The translations under genes and the position numbers were made by a program. Positions 40,787 to 49,663 of a stretch of DNA of 64,000 bases are shown here, in pieces; the first letter of the stretch is position 1, and the number at the start of each line of letters is the position of its first letter. The stretch covers positions 144,464 through 208,463 of the forward strand of contig PQAF01000032.1 in the NCBI GenBank assembly GCA_003105015.1. Reading direction: 5' to 3'. This DNA comes from Rhodocyclales bacterium (GTDB lineage Bacteria; Pseudomonadota; Gammaproteobacteria; Burkholderiales; Rhodocyclaceae). Under the pieces are notes generated by a model. It was not told the origin of the DNA. It saw nothing but the letters and a program-made list of their open reading frames with translations, and did no database searches.

Positions 40787-43213
40787 ATGCCACCGATCCC
40801 CTCCCTCGATGCGCAGTCGCTCCTGCGCCGCTGCGACCCCGCCCTGCTGGATTTCGACACCACCGCCGAGCTGGCCGATTCGGCCGACATCGTCGGCCAG
40901 TCTCGCGCGCTCGATGCGGTCAGTTTCGGCATCGACATCAAGCAGCCCGGCTTCAATCTCTTCGTCCTGGGCGAACCGGGCAGCGGCCGCCACGCCGCGG
41001 TGCGGCGCCTGCTGGAGGCGAAGGCGGCCGGCGAACCGGCGCCGAGCGACTGGTGCTACGTCAACAACTTCTCCGACCCGAACAAGCCGCGCCTGCTGCG
41101 CGTGCCGTCAGGCCGCGGCGGCCAATTCAGGCACGACATGCAGCAGTTCGTCGCCGAACTGGCCAAGGCCATCGGCGCCGCCTTCGAAAGCGAGGAATAC
41201 CGCGTCCGCATCGAGGCCATCCAGGATGAGTTCAAGCAGCGCGAGGAGAACGCTCTGCGCGAGCTCGGCCAGGAATCCGGCGAGAAGGGCGTTGCCCTGC
41301 TGCGCACGCCGCACGGCTTCGTCTTCGCTCCCATCAAGGGCGAGGAGACGATGGGGCCGGAGGAGTTCGAGAAGCTGTCCGAAGAGGAGAAGGCCCGCAT
41401 CGGCAAGCTGATCGAGGAATACGGCGAACGGCTGCACAAGCTGATGCACCAGTTTCCCCAGTGGCGGCGCGAGATGCAGACGCGCATCAAGGAGGCCAGC
41501 CGCGAGACGATGGGACTGGCCGTCGGCCACCTCATCGAGGAGTTGAAGGAACGCTACACCGACCTCCTCAACGTGCTCGAGTTTCTCGACGAGGTGATGC
41601 GCGACGTCATCGAAAGCGGTGAAGAACTGCGCGAGCAGCCCAAGGCGGACGGCGACATGAGCGGCGTCATCGTCAGCGGCAGCATCTCGCTGGCCCGCTA
41701 CCAGGTGAACCTGCTGGTCGACAACGGCAGCCTCAAGGCGGCACCGGTGGTTTTCGAGGACAACCCGATCTATCCGAACCTGGTCGGGCGCGTCGACAGT
41801 GTCGCCCACATGGGCACGCTGGTGACCAATTTCACCCTGATCAAGGCGGGGGCGCTGCAGCGCGCCAATGGCGGCTATCTGGTGCTGGATGCCGCCAAGG
41901 TGCTGACCCAGCCCTACGCCTGGGAGGGCCTGAAGCGGGCGCTGCGCTCGGCCCAGCTGCGCATCGAGTCTCTCGGCCAGGTCTTCGGCTTTGCCAGCAC
42001 GCTGCCGCTGGAACCGGAAGCCATGCCGCTCAACGTCAAGGTGGTGCTGGTCGGCGAACGCATCCTCTACTACCTGCTCAAGGAATACGATCCGGAATTC
42101 GAGGAGCTGTTCAAGGTCGGTGCGGATTTCGAGAGCGAGGTTGCGCGCAACGAGCCGAACACCCGCAGCTACGGCCGCTTCCTCGGCATGCTCGCGCGCC
42201 ACTACGGCCTGCGCCCCTTCGACCGCCAGGCCGTGGCGCGCATGATCGAGCACAGCGCGCGGCTGGCCGGCGATTCCGAGAAGCTTTCCGCCAGCACACG
42301 CCGCCTCTCCGACCTGATGCAGGAAGCCGACCACCACGCCGGTACGGCCGGGCGGCAGGTCGCCGGGCGAGAGGACGTCGAGGCGGCCCTGGCGGCGCAG
42401 CGCCACCGCGCCGGCCGCCTGCACGAATCCATGCAAGAGCAGATCCTGCGCGACAACCTCCTGATCGCCGTTTCCGGCAGCCATGTCGGGCAGGTGAATG
42501 GACTGGCGGTGATCGACCTCGGCGACTTCATGTTCGCCCATCCGGTGCGCATCACCGCCACGGCACGCATCGGCGAGGGCGACGTCATCGACATCGAGCG
42601 CGAGTCCGAGCTGGGCGGGGCGATCCACTCCAAGGGCGTGATGATCCTCTCGTCCTTCCTCGCCGCGCGCTATGCGCGCAGCCTGCCGCTGTCGCTCTCG
42701 GCGAGCCTGGTGTTCGAGCAGTCCTACGGACCGGTAGAGGGCGACAGCGCCTCGCTGGCGGAACTCTGCGCGCTGCTCTCGGCCCTTTCCTCCGTGCCGA
42801 TCCGCCAGTCGCTGGCTATCACCGGCTCGGTGAACCAGTACGGCCGGGTGCAGCCGATCGGCGGGGTCAATGAAAAGATCGAGGGCTTCTTCGACATCTG
42901 CATGGCGCGCGGCCTGACCGGCGAGCAGGGCGTCATCATCCCGCAATCCAACGTCAAGCATCTGATGCTGCGCGAGGATGTCGTCGCCGCCTGCGCCGAG
43001 GGCAAGTTCCGCGTCTACGCCGTCGAGGATGCCGACCAGGCTGTCGAGCTGCTGACCGGCGTGCCGGCCGGCGAGCCGGACGCGCAGGGCCTGGTGCCGG
43101 AGGGTTCGATCAACTACCTGGTGGCGACGCAGCTTGCCGAACTGACGGCGCTGCGCCAGGCCTATGCCGCCGCCGGCAAGAAGCGCGGTGCTGCCAAGAA
43201 GGCCAAGGAGTAG
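40787..43213 (+). CDS. Lon-type (LonB-like) ATP-dependent protease
   Basis: About 808 residues from the ATG at 40787. An N-terminal AAA_32 ATPase part (about 25-490) precedes a C-terminal Lon peptidase domain with catalytic Ser in GDSASLAELCALLSAL and Lys in GGVNEKIEGFF (about 645 and 690). The P-loop reads GEPGSGRHAAV, with Arg where a Lys is expected; this needs comparison with the family. It lacks the Lon N-domain and transmembrane helices. It probably degrades regulatory or damaged proteins. Confidence 0.9.
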   Translation: MPPIPSLDAQSLLRRCDPALLDFDTTAELADSADIVGQSRALDAVSFGIDIKQPGFNLFVLGEPGSGRHAAVRRLLEAKAAGEPAPSDWCYVNNFSDPNKPRLLRVPSGRGGQFRHDMQQFVAELAKAIGAAFESEEYRVRIEAIQDEFKQREENALRELGQESGEKGVALLRTPHGFVFAPIKGEETMGPEEFEKLSEEEKARIGKLIEEYGERLHKLMHQFPQWRREMQTRIKEASRETMGLAVGHLIEELKERYTDLLNVLEFLDEVMRDVIESGEELREQPKADGDMSGVIVSGSISLARYQVNLLVDNGSLKAAPVVFEDNPIYPNLVGRVDSVAHMGTLVTNFTLIKAGALQRANGGYLVLDAAKVLTQPYAWEGLKRALRSAQLRIESLGQVFGFASTLPLEPEAMPLNVKVVLVGERILYYLLKEYDPEFEELFKVGADFESEVARNEPNTRSYGRFLGMLARHYGLRPFDRQAVARMIEHSARLAGDSEKLSASTRRLSDLMQEADHHAGTAGRQVAGREDVEAALAAQRHRAGRLHESMQEQILRDNLLIAVSGSHVGQVNGLAVIDLGDFMFAHPVRITATARIGEGDVIDIERESELGGAIHSKGVMILSSFLAARYARSLPLSLSASLVFEQSYGPVEGDSASLAELCALLSALSSVPIRQSLAITGSVNQYGRVQPIGGVNEKIEGFFDICMARGLTGEQGVIIPQSNVKHLMLREDVVAACAEGKFRVYAVEDADQAVELLTGVPAGEPDAQGLVPEGSINYLVATQLAELTALRQAYAAAGKKRGAAKKAKE

Positions 43214-43218
43214 GCCCC

Positions 43219-43812
43219 ATGACGGCTGAAGCGATCCGGCCACGGGCGGGCGATGCGCTGATCCTGGTCGATGTCCAGCTGGATTTCCTGCCCGGGGGCA
43301 GCCTCGCCGTGCCGCGCGGCGACGAGGTCGTGCCGGCGCTCAACCGCTATGTCGCCGTGTTCCGGGGACTGACTTTTCCGGTCGTGGCGACGCGCGACTG
43401 GCACCCGCCGGACCACTGCTCCTTTCGGGCCCAGGGCGGCCCCTGGCCGCCGCATTGCGTGGCCGGATCCGACGGTGCGCGCTTCGCGCCCTTGCTCGAC
43501 CTGCCCTGCGAGGCGCGCATCGTGTCGAAGGCAACGACGCCGGACAAGGACGCCTACTCCGGCTTCGAGGGCACAGATCTCGACGACTGGCTGAAGCGTG
43601 CCGGCGTTACGCGCATCTTCGTCGGCGGACTGGCCACCGACTACTGCGTGCTGAACACCGTGCGCGATGCGCTGCGGCTGGGTTATGCGGTCTTCCTGCT
43701 GCTGGATGCCGTGCGCGCGGTAGATGTGCAGGCGGGCGACGGCAGTCGCGCCATCGACGAAATGCGCCGCCTCGGCGCGACTGCCATCGAATTCGACCAG
43801 GTTTTCGCATGA
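43219..43812 (+). CDS. pncA: Nicotinamidase
   Basis: 197 residues of an isochorismatase-like hydrolase. The catalytic Asp is in ILVDVQLDFLPGG (about 18), metal ligands in TRDWHPPDHCSF (about 58-67), Lys in KATTPDKDAYSGFE and the nucleophile Cys in GGLATDYCVLNTV (about 138). It turns nicotinamide into nicotinate, and the next gene is nicotinate phosphoribosyltransferase, so the pair is an NAD salvage route. A GACTGACTTT decamer lies in the gene. Confidence 0.95.
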   Translation: MTAEAIRPRAGDALILVDVQLDFLPGGSLAVPRGDEVVPALNRYVAVFRGLTFPVVATRDWHPPDHCSFRAQGGPWPPHCVAGSDGARFAPLLDLPCEARIVSKATTPDKDAYSGFEGTDLDDWLKRAGVTRIFVGGLATDYCVLNTVRDALRLGYAVFLLLDAVRAVDVQAGDGSRAIDEMRRLGATAIEFDQVFA

Positions 43813-43813
43813 G

Positions 43814-45148
43814 ATGAATTCGGCGCTGCTCACCGACCTCTATCAGCTCACCATGCTGCAGGTCTACTTCGACCGCGGCATGAACCGGACGGCGGTATTC
43901 GAGTTCTTCGTGCGCAAGATGCCGGAGCACCGCAACTTCCTGGTTGCAGCCGGGCTGGAACAAGTGCTCGACTTCCTGGAGGCGCTTCACTTCACGGGCG
44001 AGGAGCTTGAGTGGCTCGCCGGCAGCGGACGCTTCAGCAGAGACTTCGTTGGCTCGCTGGCCGACCTGCGCTTCACCGGCGACGTTGCCGCCATGCCCGA
44101 GGGCACGCCCTTTTTCCCGGACGAGCCGATCCTGCGCGTCGTCGCACCGCTGCCGCAGGCGCAGCTGGTCGAGACGCGCATCATCAACCTGCTGCAGTTC
44201 GAGGTGATGGTGGCCTCGAAGGCGGCCCGGGTGCGCCTGGCTGCGCCGGACAAGCTGCTGGTCGATTTCGGCCTGCGCCGCGCCCACGGCGCCGAGGCGG
44301 GGCTGCTCTCGGCGCGCGCCAGCTACCTGGCCGGTTTCGACGGCACCTCCAATGTGCAGGCCGGCATGCTCTGGGACATTCCGCTTTTCGGCACCATGGC
44401 GCATTCCTTCATCCAGGCACACGACAGCGAGATGCAGGCCTTCGAGGATTTCGCCCGTTCCCACCCCAAGGCGAACACGCTGCTCATCGACACCTACGAC
44501 ACGGAAGGCGCTGCGCGCCGGCTGGTGCCGCTGGCGCAGCGGCTGGCAGGCGAGGGCATCGACATCGGCGCCGTGCGCATCGACAGCGGCGACCTGTCGG
44601 CGCATGCGCGCAGCGTGCGGCGAATTCTCGACGAAGGCGGGCTGCCGGCGGTGAAGATCTTCGCCAGCGGCAACCTCGACGAGTACCGCGTGCGGGACCT
44701 GGTGGCGGGCGGCGTGCCCATCGACGGCTTCGGCGTCGGCACGCGCATGAACACCTCGGCCGATGCGCCCTATCTCGATTGCGCCTACAAGCTGCAGGAG
44801 TACGCCGGGCTGCCGCGGCGCAAGCGCTCCGAAGGCAAAGCCACCTGGCCGGGTCGCAAGCAGGTGATTCGCAACTACGACGAGGCAGGTCGCATGGCGG
44901 GCGACCTGCTGACCACGCTGGATGCCGCCCCCGCCGCAGGCGGCCTGCTGCAGGAGGTCATGCGCAACGGCCGCCGCCTGGGGGCGCCGCCTTCCCTGCA
45001 GGACGCGCGCCGCCATGCGCAGGCGGAACTGGAACGGTTGCCGGCCGCCCAGCGGGCACTGTCTGCCGCGCCAGACTATGCCGTGGCGGTGGACCAGCCG
45101 CTGCGCATCCTTGCACGGGAAGTTGACACGCGGACGGCCGTAGATTGA
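43814..45148 (+). CDS. pncB: Nicotinate phosphoribosyltransferase
   Basis: 444 residues from the ATG at 43814, two bases after the pncA stop. It starts LTDLYQLTMLQVYFDRGM, contains LLVDFGLRRAHGAEAGLLSA with the His that is phosphorylated, GVPIDGFGVGTRMNTS, and KRSEGKATWPGRKQV near the C-terminus. It makes nicotinate mononucleotide using ATP and PRPP. It forms an operon with pncA. Confidence 0.95.
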   Translation: MNSALLTDLYQLTMLQVYFDRGMNRTAVFEFFVRKMPEHRNFLVAAGLEQVLDFLEALHFTGEELEWLAGSGRFSRDFVGSLADLRFTGDVAAMPEGTPFFPDEPILRVVAPLPQAQLVETRIINLLQFEVMVASKAARVRLAAPDKLLVDFGLRRAHGAEAGLLSARASYLAGFDGTSNVQAGMLWDIPLFGTMAHSFIQAHDSEMQAFEDFARSHPKANTLLIDTYDTEGAARRLVPLAQRLAGEGIDIGAVRIDSGDLSAHARSVRRILDEGGLPAVKIFASGNLDEYRVRDLVAGGVPIDGFGVGTRMNTSADAPYLDCAYKLQEYAGLPRRKRSEGKATWPGRKQVIRNYDEAGRMAGDLLTTLDAAPAAGGLLQEVMRNGRRLGAPPSLQDARRHAQAELERLPAAQRALSAAPDYAVAVDQPLRILAREVDTRTAVD

Positions 45149-45223
45149 TTTAGCTCAAAGCCGTGCCGCTGCTGCGGGTTATCCTGAAATCGGCTATCAA
45201 CCCACTCACTGACAGGTGTCGTC

Positions 45224-45583
45224 ATGCAAAGACCCGTCCAGATCACCTTCAAGGACATTCCCCATTCCGATGCGGTGGAAACCCATATCCGCGAGAAGGT
45301 CGCCAAGCTGGAGACCTTCTATCCGAACATCATCGGCTGCCACGTCACGGTGGAACTGCCGCACAAGCACCACCACCAGGGCAAGCTGCACAACGTGCGC
45401 ATCGATATCAAGGTGCCGGGCAGCGAGATCGTGGTGAACCGGGACAAGCACGAGGACATCTACGTCGCCTTGCGCGACGCCTTCGATGCCGCCAAGCGTC
45501 AGGTGGAGGAATTCGGCCGGCGTCAGCGCGGGGATGTCAAGCACCACGCCAACAACCGGCCGTCGGTGGCGGAGGAGGATTGA
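45224..45583 (+). CDS. hpf: Ribosome hibernation promoting factor/RaiA family
   Basis: 119 residues, a short HPF: N-terminal S30AE fold (VQITFKDIPHSDAVETHIRE, then VTVELPHKHHHQGKLHNVRI) and no long C-terminal dimer domain. The His-rich segment PHKHHHQ is a family-unusual detail. It binds the 30S decoding site in stationary phase. It is transcribed separately from pncB after a short gap and is followed by convergent phaZ. Hibernation is RpoS-linked in many bacteria, but no clear sigma-38 promoter is visible here. Confidence 0.9.
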   Translation: MQRPVQITFKDIPHSDAVETHIREKVAKLETFYPNIIGCHVTVELPHKHHHQGKLHNVRIDIKVPGSEIVVNRDKHEDIYVALRDAFDAAKRQVEEFGRRQRGDVKHHANNRPSVAEED

Positions 45584-45631
45584 AGCAGTGAGTTGCTGCC
45601 GGGCCGCCGCGTCGGCGTTCCGGTAGTGCCT

Positions 45632-46849
45632 TCAGCCGTTTTTCCTGATGAAGTCGCGCACGCGCGGGCAGATCGTCTCGCGCCAGCGCCGACCGCTGAA
45701 GATGCCGTAGTGGCCGACCCCCGGCACGAGGAAGTGTTCCTTCCTTTCGGCCGGGATGTTGCGGCACAACTCGTGCGCCGCCTCGGTCTGGCCGGGGCCG
45801 GAAATGTCGTCCAGCTCCCCCTCGATGGTGAACAGCGCCGTTTCGCGGATGGCCCACGGCTTGACGCGCTGGCCGGACACCGTCATCTCGCCCTGCGGCA
45901 GCTGGTGCTTCATGAACACCATTTCCAGGGTTTCCAGGTAGTACTCCGCCGGCAGGTCCATTACCGCGTTGTACTCGTCGTAGAACTTGCGGTGCGCCTC
46001 TGCGGAGTCGCCGTCGCCTACCACCAGGTGGTTGTAGAAATCGAGGTGCGCCTGCAGGTGGCGGTCCGGATTCATGGCGACGAAGCCGGAATGCTGCAGG
46101 AAGCCGGGGTAGACCCGCCGCATGTAGCCGGGGTACTTGAGCGGCACGCGGGTGATGACGTGGGTGTCGAACCAGCGCAAGCTGCGCGTCTTGGCGTAGC
46201 GGTTCACTTCAGTCGGCGCGCGGCGCGTGTCGATCGGACCGCCCATCAGCGTCATGCTGCGCGGCTGGGCGGGATCGTCAGCGGCCGCCATCAGCGAGAC
46301 GGCGGCCAGCACCGGCACGGTCGGCTGGCAAACGGAAACGACGTGTACGCCCGGCGCGAGCAGGCGAAGGAAGTCCTGCACGTAGGCGACGTAGTCCGCA
46401 AAGTGGAAGTAGCCTTCGGCGAGCGGCACCTGGCGGGCATCGATCCAGTCGGTGATGTAGACGTCGTGATCGGGCAGCAGCGCGCGCACGGTATCGCGCA
46501 GCAGCGTGGCATAGTGTCCAGAGAGCGGCGCCACCACCAGCACCTTCGGGTGGTCGAGGGATGCCTCGCGGCGGAAGCGCAGCAGGTTGCAGAAGGGCTT
46601 CGATTCGACCACCTCTTCGCGCACCGCCACGGCTTCTCCGCCGACGACGGTGTGGCCGAGCCCGAATTCCGGCTTTTCGTAGCGTCTGACGACGCGGGCC
46701 AGCAACTCGGAACCGGCGGCGACACGGCTGCTGTGCGGCAGGTAGGCAAGCGGGCTGAAAGGGCTGGTGAAGAGCTGCTGGCTGGTTTCCGCCCAGAAGC
46801 GCAGGGGCGCGTTGGCGGCGTATTGCAGTTCGTGAAGCGCGTAGATCAT
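45632..46849 (-). CDS. phaZ: Intracellular polyhydroxyalkanoate depolymerase
   Basis: 405 residues, no signal peptide, so cytoplasmic and acting on native granules. The Cys nucleophile of the PhaZ1 type is in HVVSVCQPTVPVLAAV (about 180), and the acidic and His residues are in VEGELDDISGPGQT and VPGVGHYGIFSGRRW. It frees hydroxybutyrate units from stored polymer. phaC and phaB are found at the end of the window, so synthesis and breakdown genes are both present. Confidence 0.93.
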   Translation of the reverse strand: MIYALHELQYAANAPLRFWAETSQQLFTSPFSPLAYLPHSSRVAAGSELLARVVRRYEKPEFGLGHTVVGGEAVAVREEVVESKPFCNLLRFRREASLDHPKVLVVAPLSGHYATLLRDTVRALLPDHDVYITDWIDARQVPLAEGYFHFADYVAYVQDFLRLLAPGVHVVSVCQPTVPVLAAVSLMAAADDPAQPRSMTLMGGPIDTRRAPTEVNRYAKTRSLRWFDTHVITRVPLKYPGYMRRVYPGFLQHSGFVAMNPDRHLQAHLDFYNHLVVGDGDSAEAHRKFYDEYNAVMDLPAEYYLETLEMVFMKHQLPQGEMTVSGQRVKPWAIRETALFTIEGELDDISGPGQTEAAHELCRNIPAERKEHFLVPGVGHYGIFSGRRWRETICPRVRDFIRKNG

Positions 46850-46950
46850 CTAATAAAGGCCGAGCCGGGTGAAAAGCAGATGCTTGGTTCCACTTTACCC
46901 GAACGGCCTTGAATGTCTACCTGCCCAAATGGCGTGTTTCGCAGAGCGGA

Positions 46951-47388
46951 TCAAGCCGTCGTCCTGGCGTGCGCGGCCTCGAAGTGCTCGATGGCGTGGC
47001 GCAATTTGTCCGGCACCTGTGCCGGACGGCGGGTTTCCGGGTCTGCATTGACGTACACCACTTCGCCGTCGACCAGCAGGCTGCCTTCCCGGAAGATGCC
47101 GAGCTGGAAGGTGATGCTGGTCAGGCCGATGCGAGAGACATGCACGCCGATGTCGAGAATATCGTCGTATTCGGCCGAGCCCTTGTAGTTGATCAGCGTC
47201 TTTACCACGTAGAGGTCGCTGCCCGAATCGGCGACGCCGTCCGGGTAGGGCAGGTCGATGGCGCGCCAGTACTCGGTGATGGCGACGTCGAAATAGGTCA
47301 GGTAGTGGCCGTTGAAGACGATGCCTTGGCGATCCACTTCCGCCCAGCGCACGCGCAACTGATGGAAAAAACTGTAGGGAGTGCTCAT
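46951..47388 (-). CDS. Acyl-CoA thioesterase (4HBT hotdog fold)
   Basis: 145 residues. The family signature [20 protein letters not shown] (about 13-32) contains the catalytic Asp (Asp19). The hotdog helix follows: [15 protein letters not shown]. It hydrolyses acyl-CoA to free acid. Its ATG overlaps the stop of the acyl-CoA ligase gene (ATGA), so ligase and thioesterase are made together. Such a pair would manage the CoA-ester pool; chain length is not evident. Confidence 0.9.
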   Translation of the reverse strand: MSTPYSFFHQLRVRWAEVDRQGIVFNGHYLTYFDVAITEYWRAIDLPYPDGVADSGSDLYVVKTLINYKGSAEYDDILDIGVHVSRIGLTSITFQLGIFREGSLLVDGEVVYVNADPETRRPAQVPDKLRHAIEHFEAAHARTTA

Positions 47389-49007
47389 GTCGGCAGCTTG
47401 TGGCTGCGGTACTCCTCGCGCAGCCTGGTCTTCAGCAGCTTGCCGGTGGCGGTGTGGGGCAGGGTGTCGACGAAGACCACGTCGTCGGGCATCCACCACT
47501 TGGCGATCTTGTCGCGCATGAAGTCGAGGAGTTCCTCCCGCGTGACGTCCTGGCCGGCCTTCTTCACCACGATCAGCAGCGGCCGTTCGTCCCATTTCGG
47601 ATGGGCGACGCCGATCACCGCCGCCTCGGCGATGGCAGGGTGCGCCACGGCGAGGTTCTCCAGGTCGATCGAGCTGATCCATTCGCCGCCCGACTTGATG
47701 ACGTCCTTGGAACGGTCGGTGATCTGCATGTAGCCGTCGGCGTCCAGTGTAGCGACGTCGCCGGTGGGGAACCAGCCGCCCTCGCGCAGGACGTTGCCGC
47801 CCTCGCCCTTGAAATAGCCGGAGACGATCCACGGCCCGCGCACCAGCAGGTCGCCGAAGGCCTTGCCGTCGCGCGGCAGCTCGCGGCCCTCGTCGTCGAC
47901 GATCTTCATGTCCACGCCGTAGATGGGGCGGCCCTGGTTGAGGCGCACCCTGTCGCGCTCGGCGGCGGACAGCTTGAGGTGCTTGGCCTTGGGCGTATTG
48001 ACCGTGCCGAGCGGGCTCATCTCGGTCATGCCCCAGGCGTGGAGCACGGTGACGCCGAACTGTTCGTCGAAGCCGCGGATCATCGCCGGCGGCGCGGCGG
48101 AGCCGCCGATCACCAGCCGCTTGACCGAGGAGAGCTTGAGCCCCTTCGCCTGCAGGTGCTGCATCAGGCCGAGCCAGATCGTCGGCACGCCGGCGGAAAC
48201 GGTAACCTGCTCCTGCTCGAACAGTTCGTGCAGGCTGGCGCCGTCGAGTTGCGGACCCGGCATCACCAGCTTGGCGCCGGCCAGCGCGCAGGCGTAGGGC
48301 AGGCCCCAGGCGTTGACGTGGAACAGCGGCACCACCGGCAGCACCGTGTCCCGCGCCGAGAGGTTGAGCGCGTCCGGCAGGGCCGATCCGTAGGCGTGCA
48401 GCACCGTCGAGCGGTGCGAGTAGAGCGCGCCCTTCGGGTTGCCCGTGGTGCCGGAGGTGTAGCACAGCGAGGAGGCGGTGTGCTCGTCGAACTCCGGCCA
48501 CGCGTAGTCGTCGGAATGGGCGTTGACCAGTTCCTCGTAGCAGAGCAGGTCGAGCTTCGACTCCGGCATGTGCGTCCGGTCGGTCAGCGCCACCCAGGCC
48601 TTGACGCCCTTGCAGTGCGGCGCCACGCCCTCGACCAGCGGCAGGAAGGTCAGATCGAAGAAGACCAGGCTGTCTTCTGCATGGTTGATGATGTAGGCGA
48701 TCTGCTCCGGGAAGAGGCGCGGATTGACCGTGTTGAGGATGGCGCCCATGCCGGAGACGCCGTAGTACAGCTCGAAGTGGCGATGGTTGTTCCAGGCCAG
48801 CGTCGCCACGCGGTCGGCCGGCTTGACGCCGAGCGAGAGCAGGGCGCGGGCCAATTGGCGGGAACGGCGGTGCGCGTCGCGGTAGGTGTAGCGATGGATG
48901 CCGCCGGTGGTCTCGCGGGAGACGATCTCGGTGTCGCCGTGGTTGCGGTCGGCGTGCCGGATCAGCGACGAAATCATCAGGGGCATGTTCTGCATCAGGC
49001 CGTGCAT
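47385..49007 (-). CDS. Medium/long-chain acyl-CoA ligase (AMP-forming)
   Basis: 540 residues of the ANL superfamily. The phosphate loop is [19 protein letters not shown] (about 172-190), A5 is [13 protein letters not shown]8 is [20 protein letters not shown] with Lys in KSGGEWIS, and the C-terminal lysine is in [10 protein letters not shown]. It activates fatty or related carboxylic acids with CoA. It is first in a two-gene leftward set with the thioesterase. Confidence 0.92.
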   Translation of the reverse strand: MHGLMQNMPLMISSLIRHADRNHGDTEIVSRETTGGIHRYTYRDAHRRSRQLARALLSLGVKPADRVATLAWNNHRHFELYYGVSGMGAILNTVNPRLFPEQIAYIINHAEDSLVFFDLTFLPLVEGVAPHCKGVKAWVALTDRTHMPESKLDLLCYEELVNAHSDDYAWPEFDEHTASSLCYTSGTTGNPKGALYSHRSTVLHAYGSALPDALNLSARDTVLPVVPLFHVNAWGLPYACALAGAKLVMPGPQLDGASLHELFEQEQVTVSAGVPTIWLGLMQHLQAKGLKLSSVKRLVIGGSAAPPAMIRGFDEQFGVTVLHAWGMTEMSPLGTVNTPKAKHLKLSAAERDRVRLNQGRPIYGVDMKIVDDEGRELPRDGKAFGDLLVRGPWIVSGYFKGEGGNVLREGGWFPTGDVATLDADGYMQITDRSKDVIKSGGEWISSIDLENLAVAHPAIAEAAVIGVAHPKWDERPLLIVVKKAGQDVTREELLDFMRDKIAKWWMPDDVVFVDTLPHTATGKLLKTRLREEYRSHKLPT

Positions 49008-49215
49008 GCGTCTCTCCCGTTTGCTTTGGACCTAAAAAATCAAAAATAACATGCCGATACTTGCCTGTTCAATCTCGCCGTTGCGTTTGTATAGGCCGGG
49101 CGACGACCGATTGGACGCTTAAGGTCCGAAGGATATTCCGGATGCCTATACGTTAGGCATTGGGGAGAATAAATAAATTCATTCGAAAATCGCACTGCAG
49201 CATCGCCAATACTGC

Positions 49216-49243
49216 TTGAGCCGGCGTGGCAACTCGCTATAAG
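49216..49243 (+). promoter_or_regulatory. Candidate promoter for the small membrane protein
   Basis: TTGAGC (49216-49221) and TATAAG (49238-49243), 16 bp apart, about 60 bp before the start. The rest of the 295-bp gap from 49008 shows only AT-rich sequence with no gene. Confidence 0.45.
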
Positions 49244-49301
49244 GTATGACCACAACTTCAAGCCGGTTTGACCCAAGGCATATCGACGGAGGAGAACGAT
49301 C

Positions 49302-49535
49302 ATGCAGGCAAGCAGTGAATTGCGCGCAAACGGCAAGCGGGGAGGGGATTTTCTGCTGGCACTGAGCGTCATGTGCCTCTCGGCGCTGGCGATCGGCTCC
49401 ATCTTGCTGTCCTGGTTCGTCGGTGGACTGGATTACGTCAAGAGCTTCTATGGTACGCACGCGCTGGCCGCCCTGGTTGTGGTGTTTCTCGCCAGCGTTT
49501 ATTTTTACGGCAAGGCGAAGCGGCGAAGCGACTGA
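49302..49535 (+). CDS. Small two-helix membrane protein
   Basis: 77 residues with GGAGGAGAAC before the ATG. Two hydrophobic segments (about 18-41, LLALSVMCLSALAIGSILLS, and about 53-68, LAALVVVFLASVYFYG) flank a short loop, and the C-terminus is basic (KAKRRSD). Unknown function. A terminator follows within 25 bp, so it is monocistronic. Confidence 0.75.
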   Translation: MQASSELRANGKRGGDFLLALSVMCLSALAIGSILLSWFVGGLDYVKSFYGTHALAALVVVFLASVYFYGKAKRRSD

Positions 49536-49556
49536 TGTGTCTGCCGCCTCTCTGAG

Positions 49557-49583
49557 AAGCCCCGCCGAGTGCGGGGCTTTTTG
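49557..49583 (+). terminator. Terminator after the small membrane protein gene
   Basis: AAGCCCCGC/GCGGGGCTT, a 9-bp stem with a 5-base loop and a TTTTTG tail. Confidence 0.9.
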
Positions 49584-49663
49584 TTGCCCTTCGCCGCCGC
49601 TTCGGTACTATTCGCGATGCGGCTCCATGCGGGCCTGCCCCGGAAAATGGCAACCTGATCGTA

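Noticed and set aside
41108..43243. A 711-codon leftward frame opposite the Lon-type gene
   Set aside because: Antisense shadow produced by high third-position GC; no domain recognisable and the plus frame is a full protease.
46951..48501. A 516-codon frame joining thioesterase to part of the acyl-CoA ligase region
   Set aside because: Only its last 145 codons are protein-like (the thioesterase); the rest is a shadow of the ligase gene in another frame.
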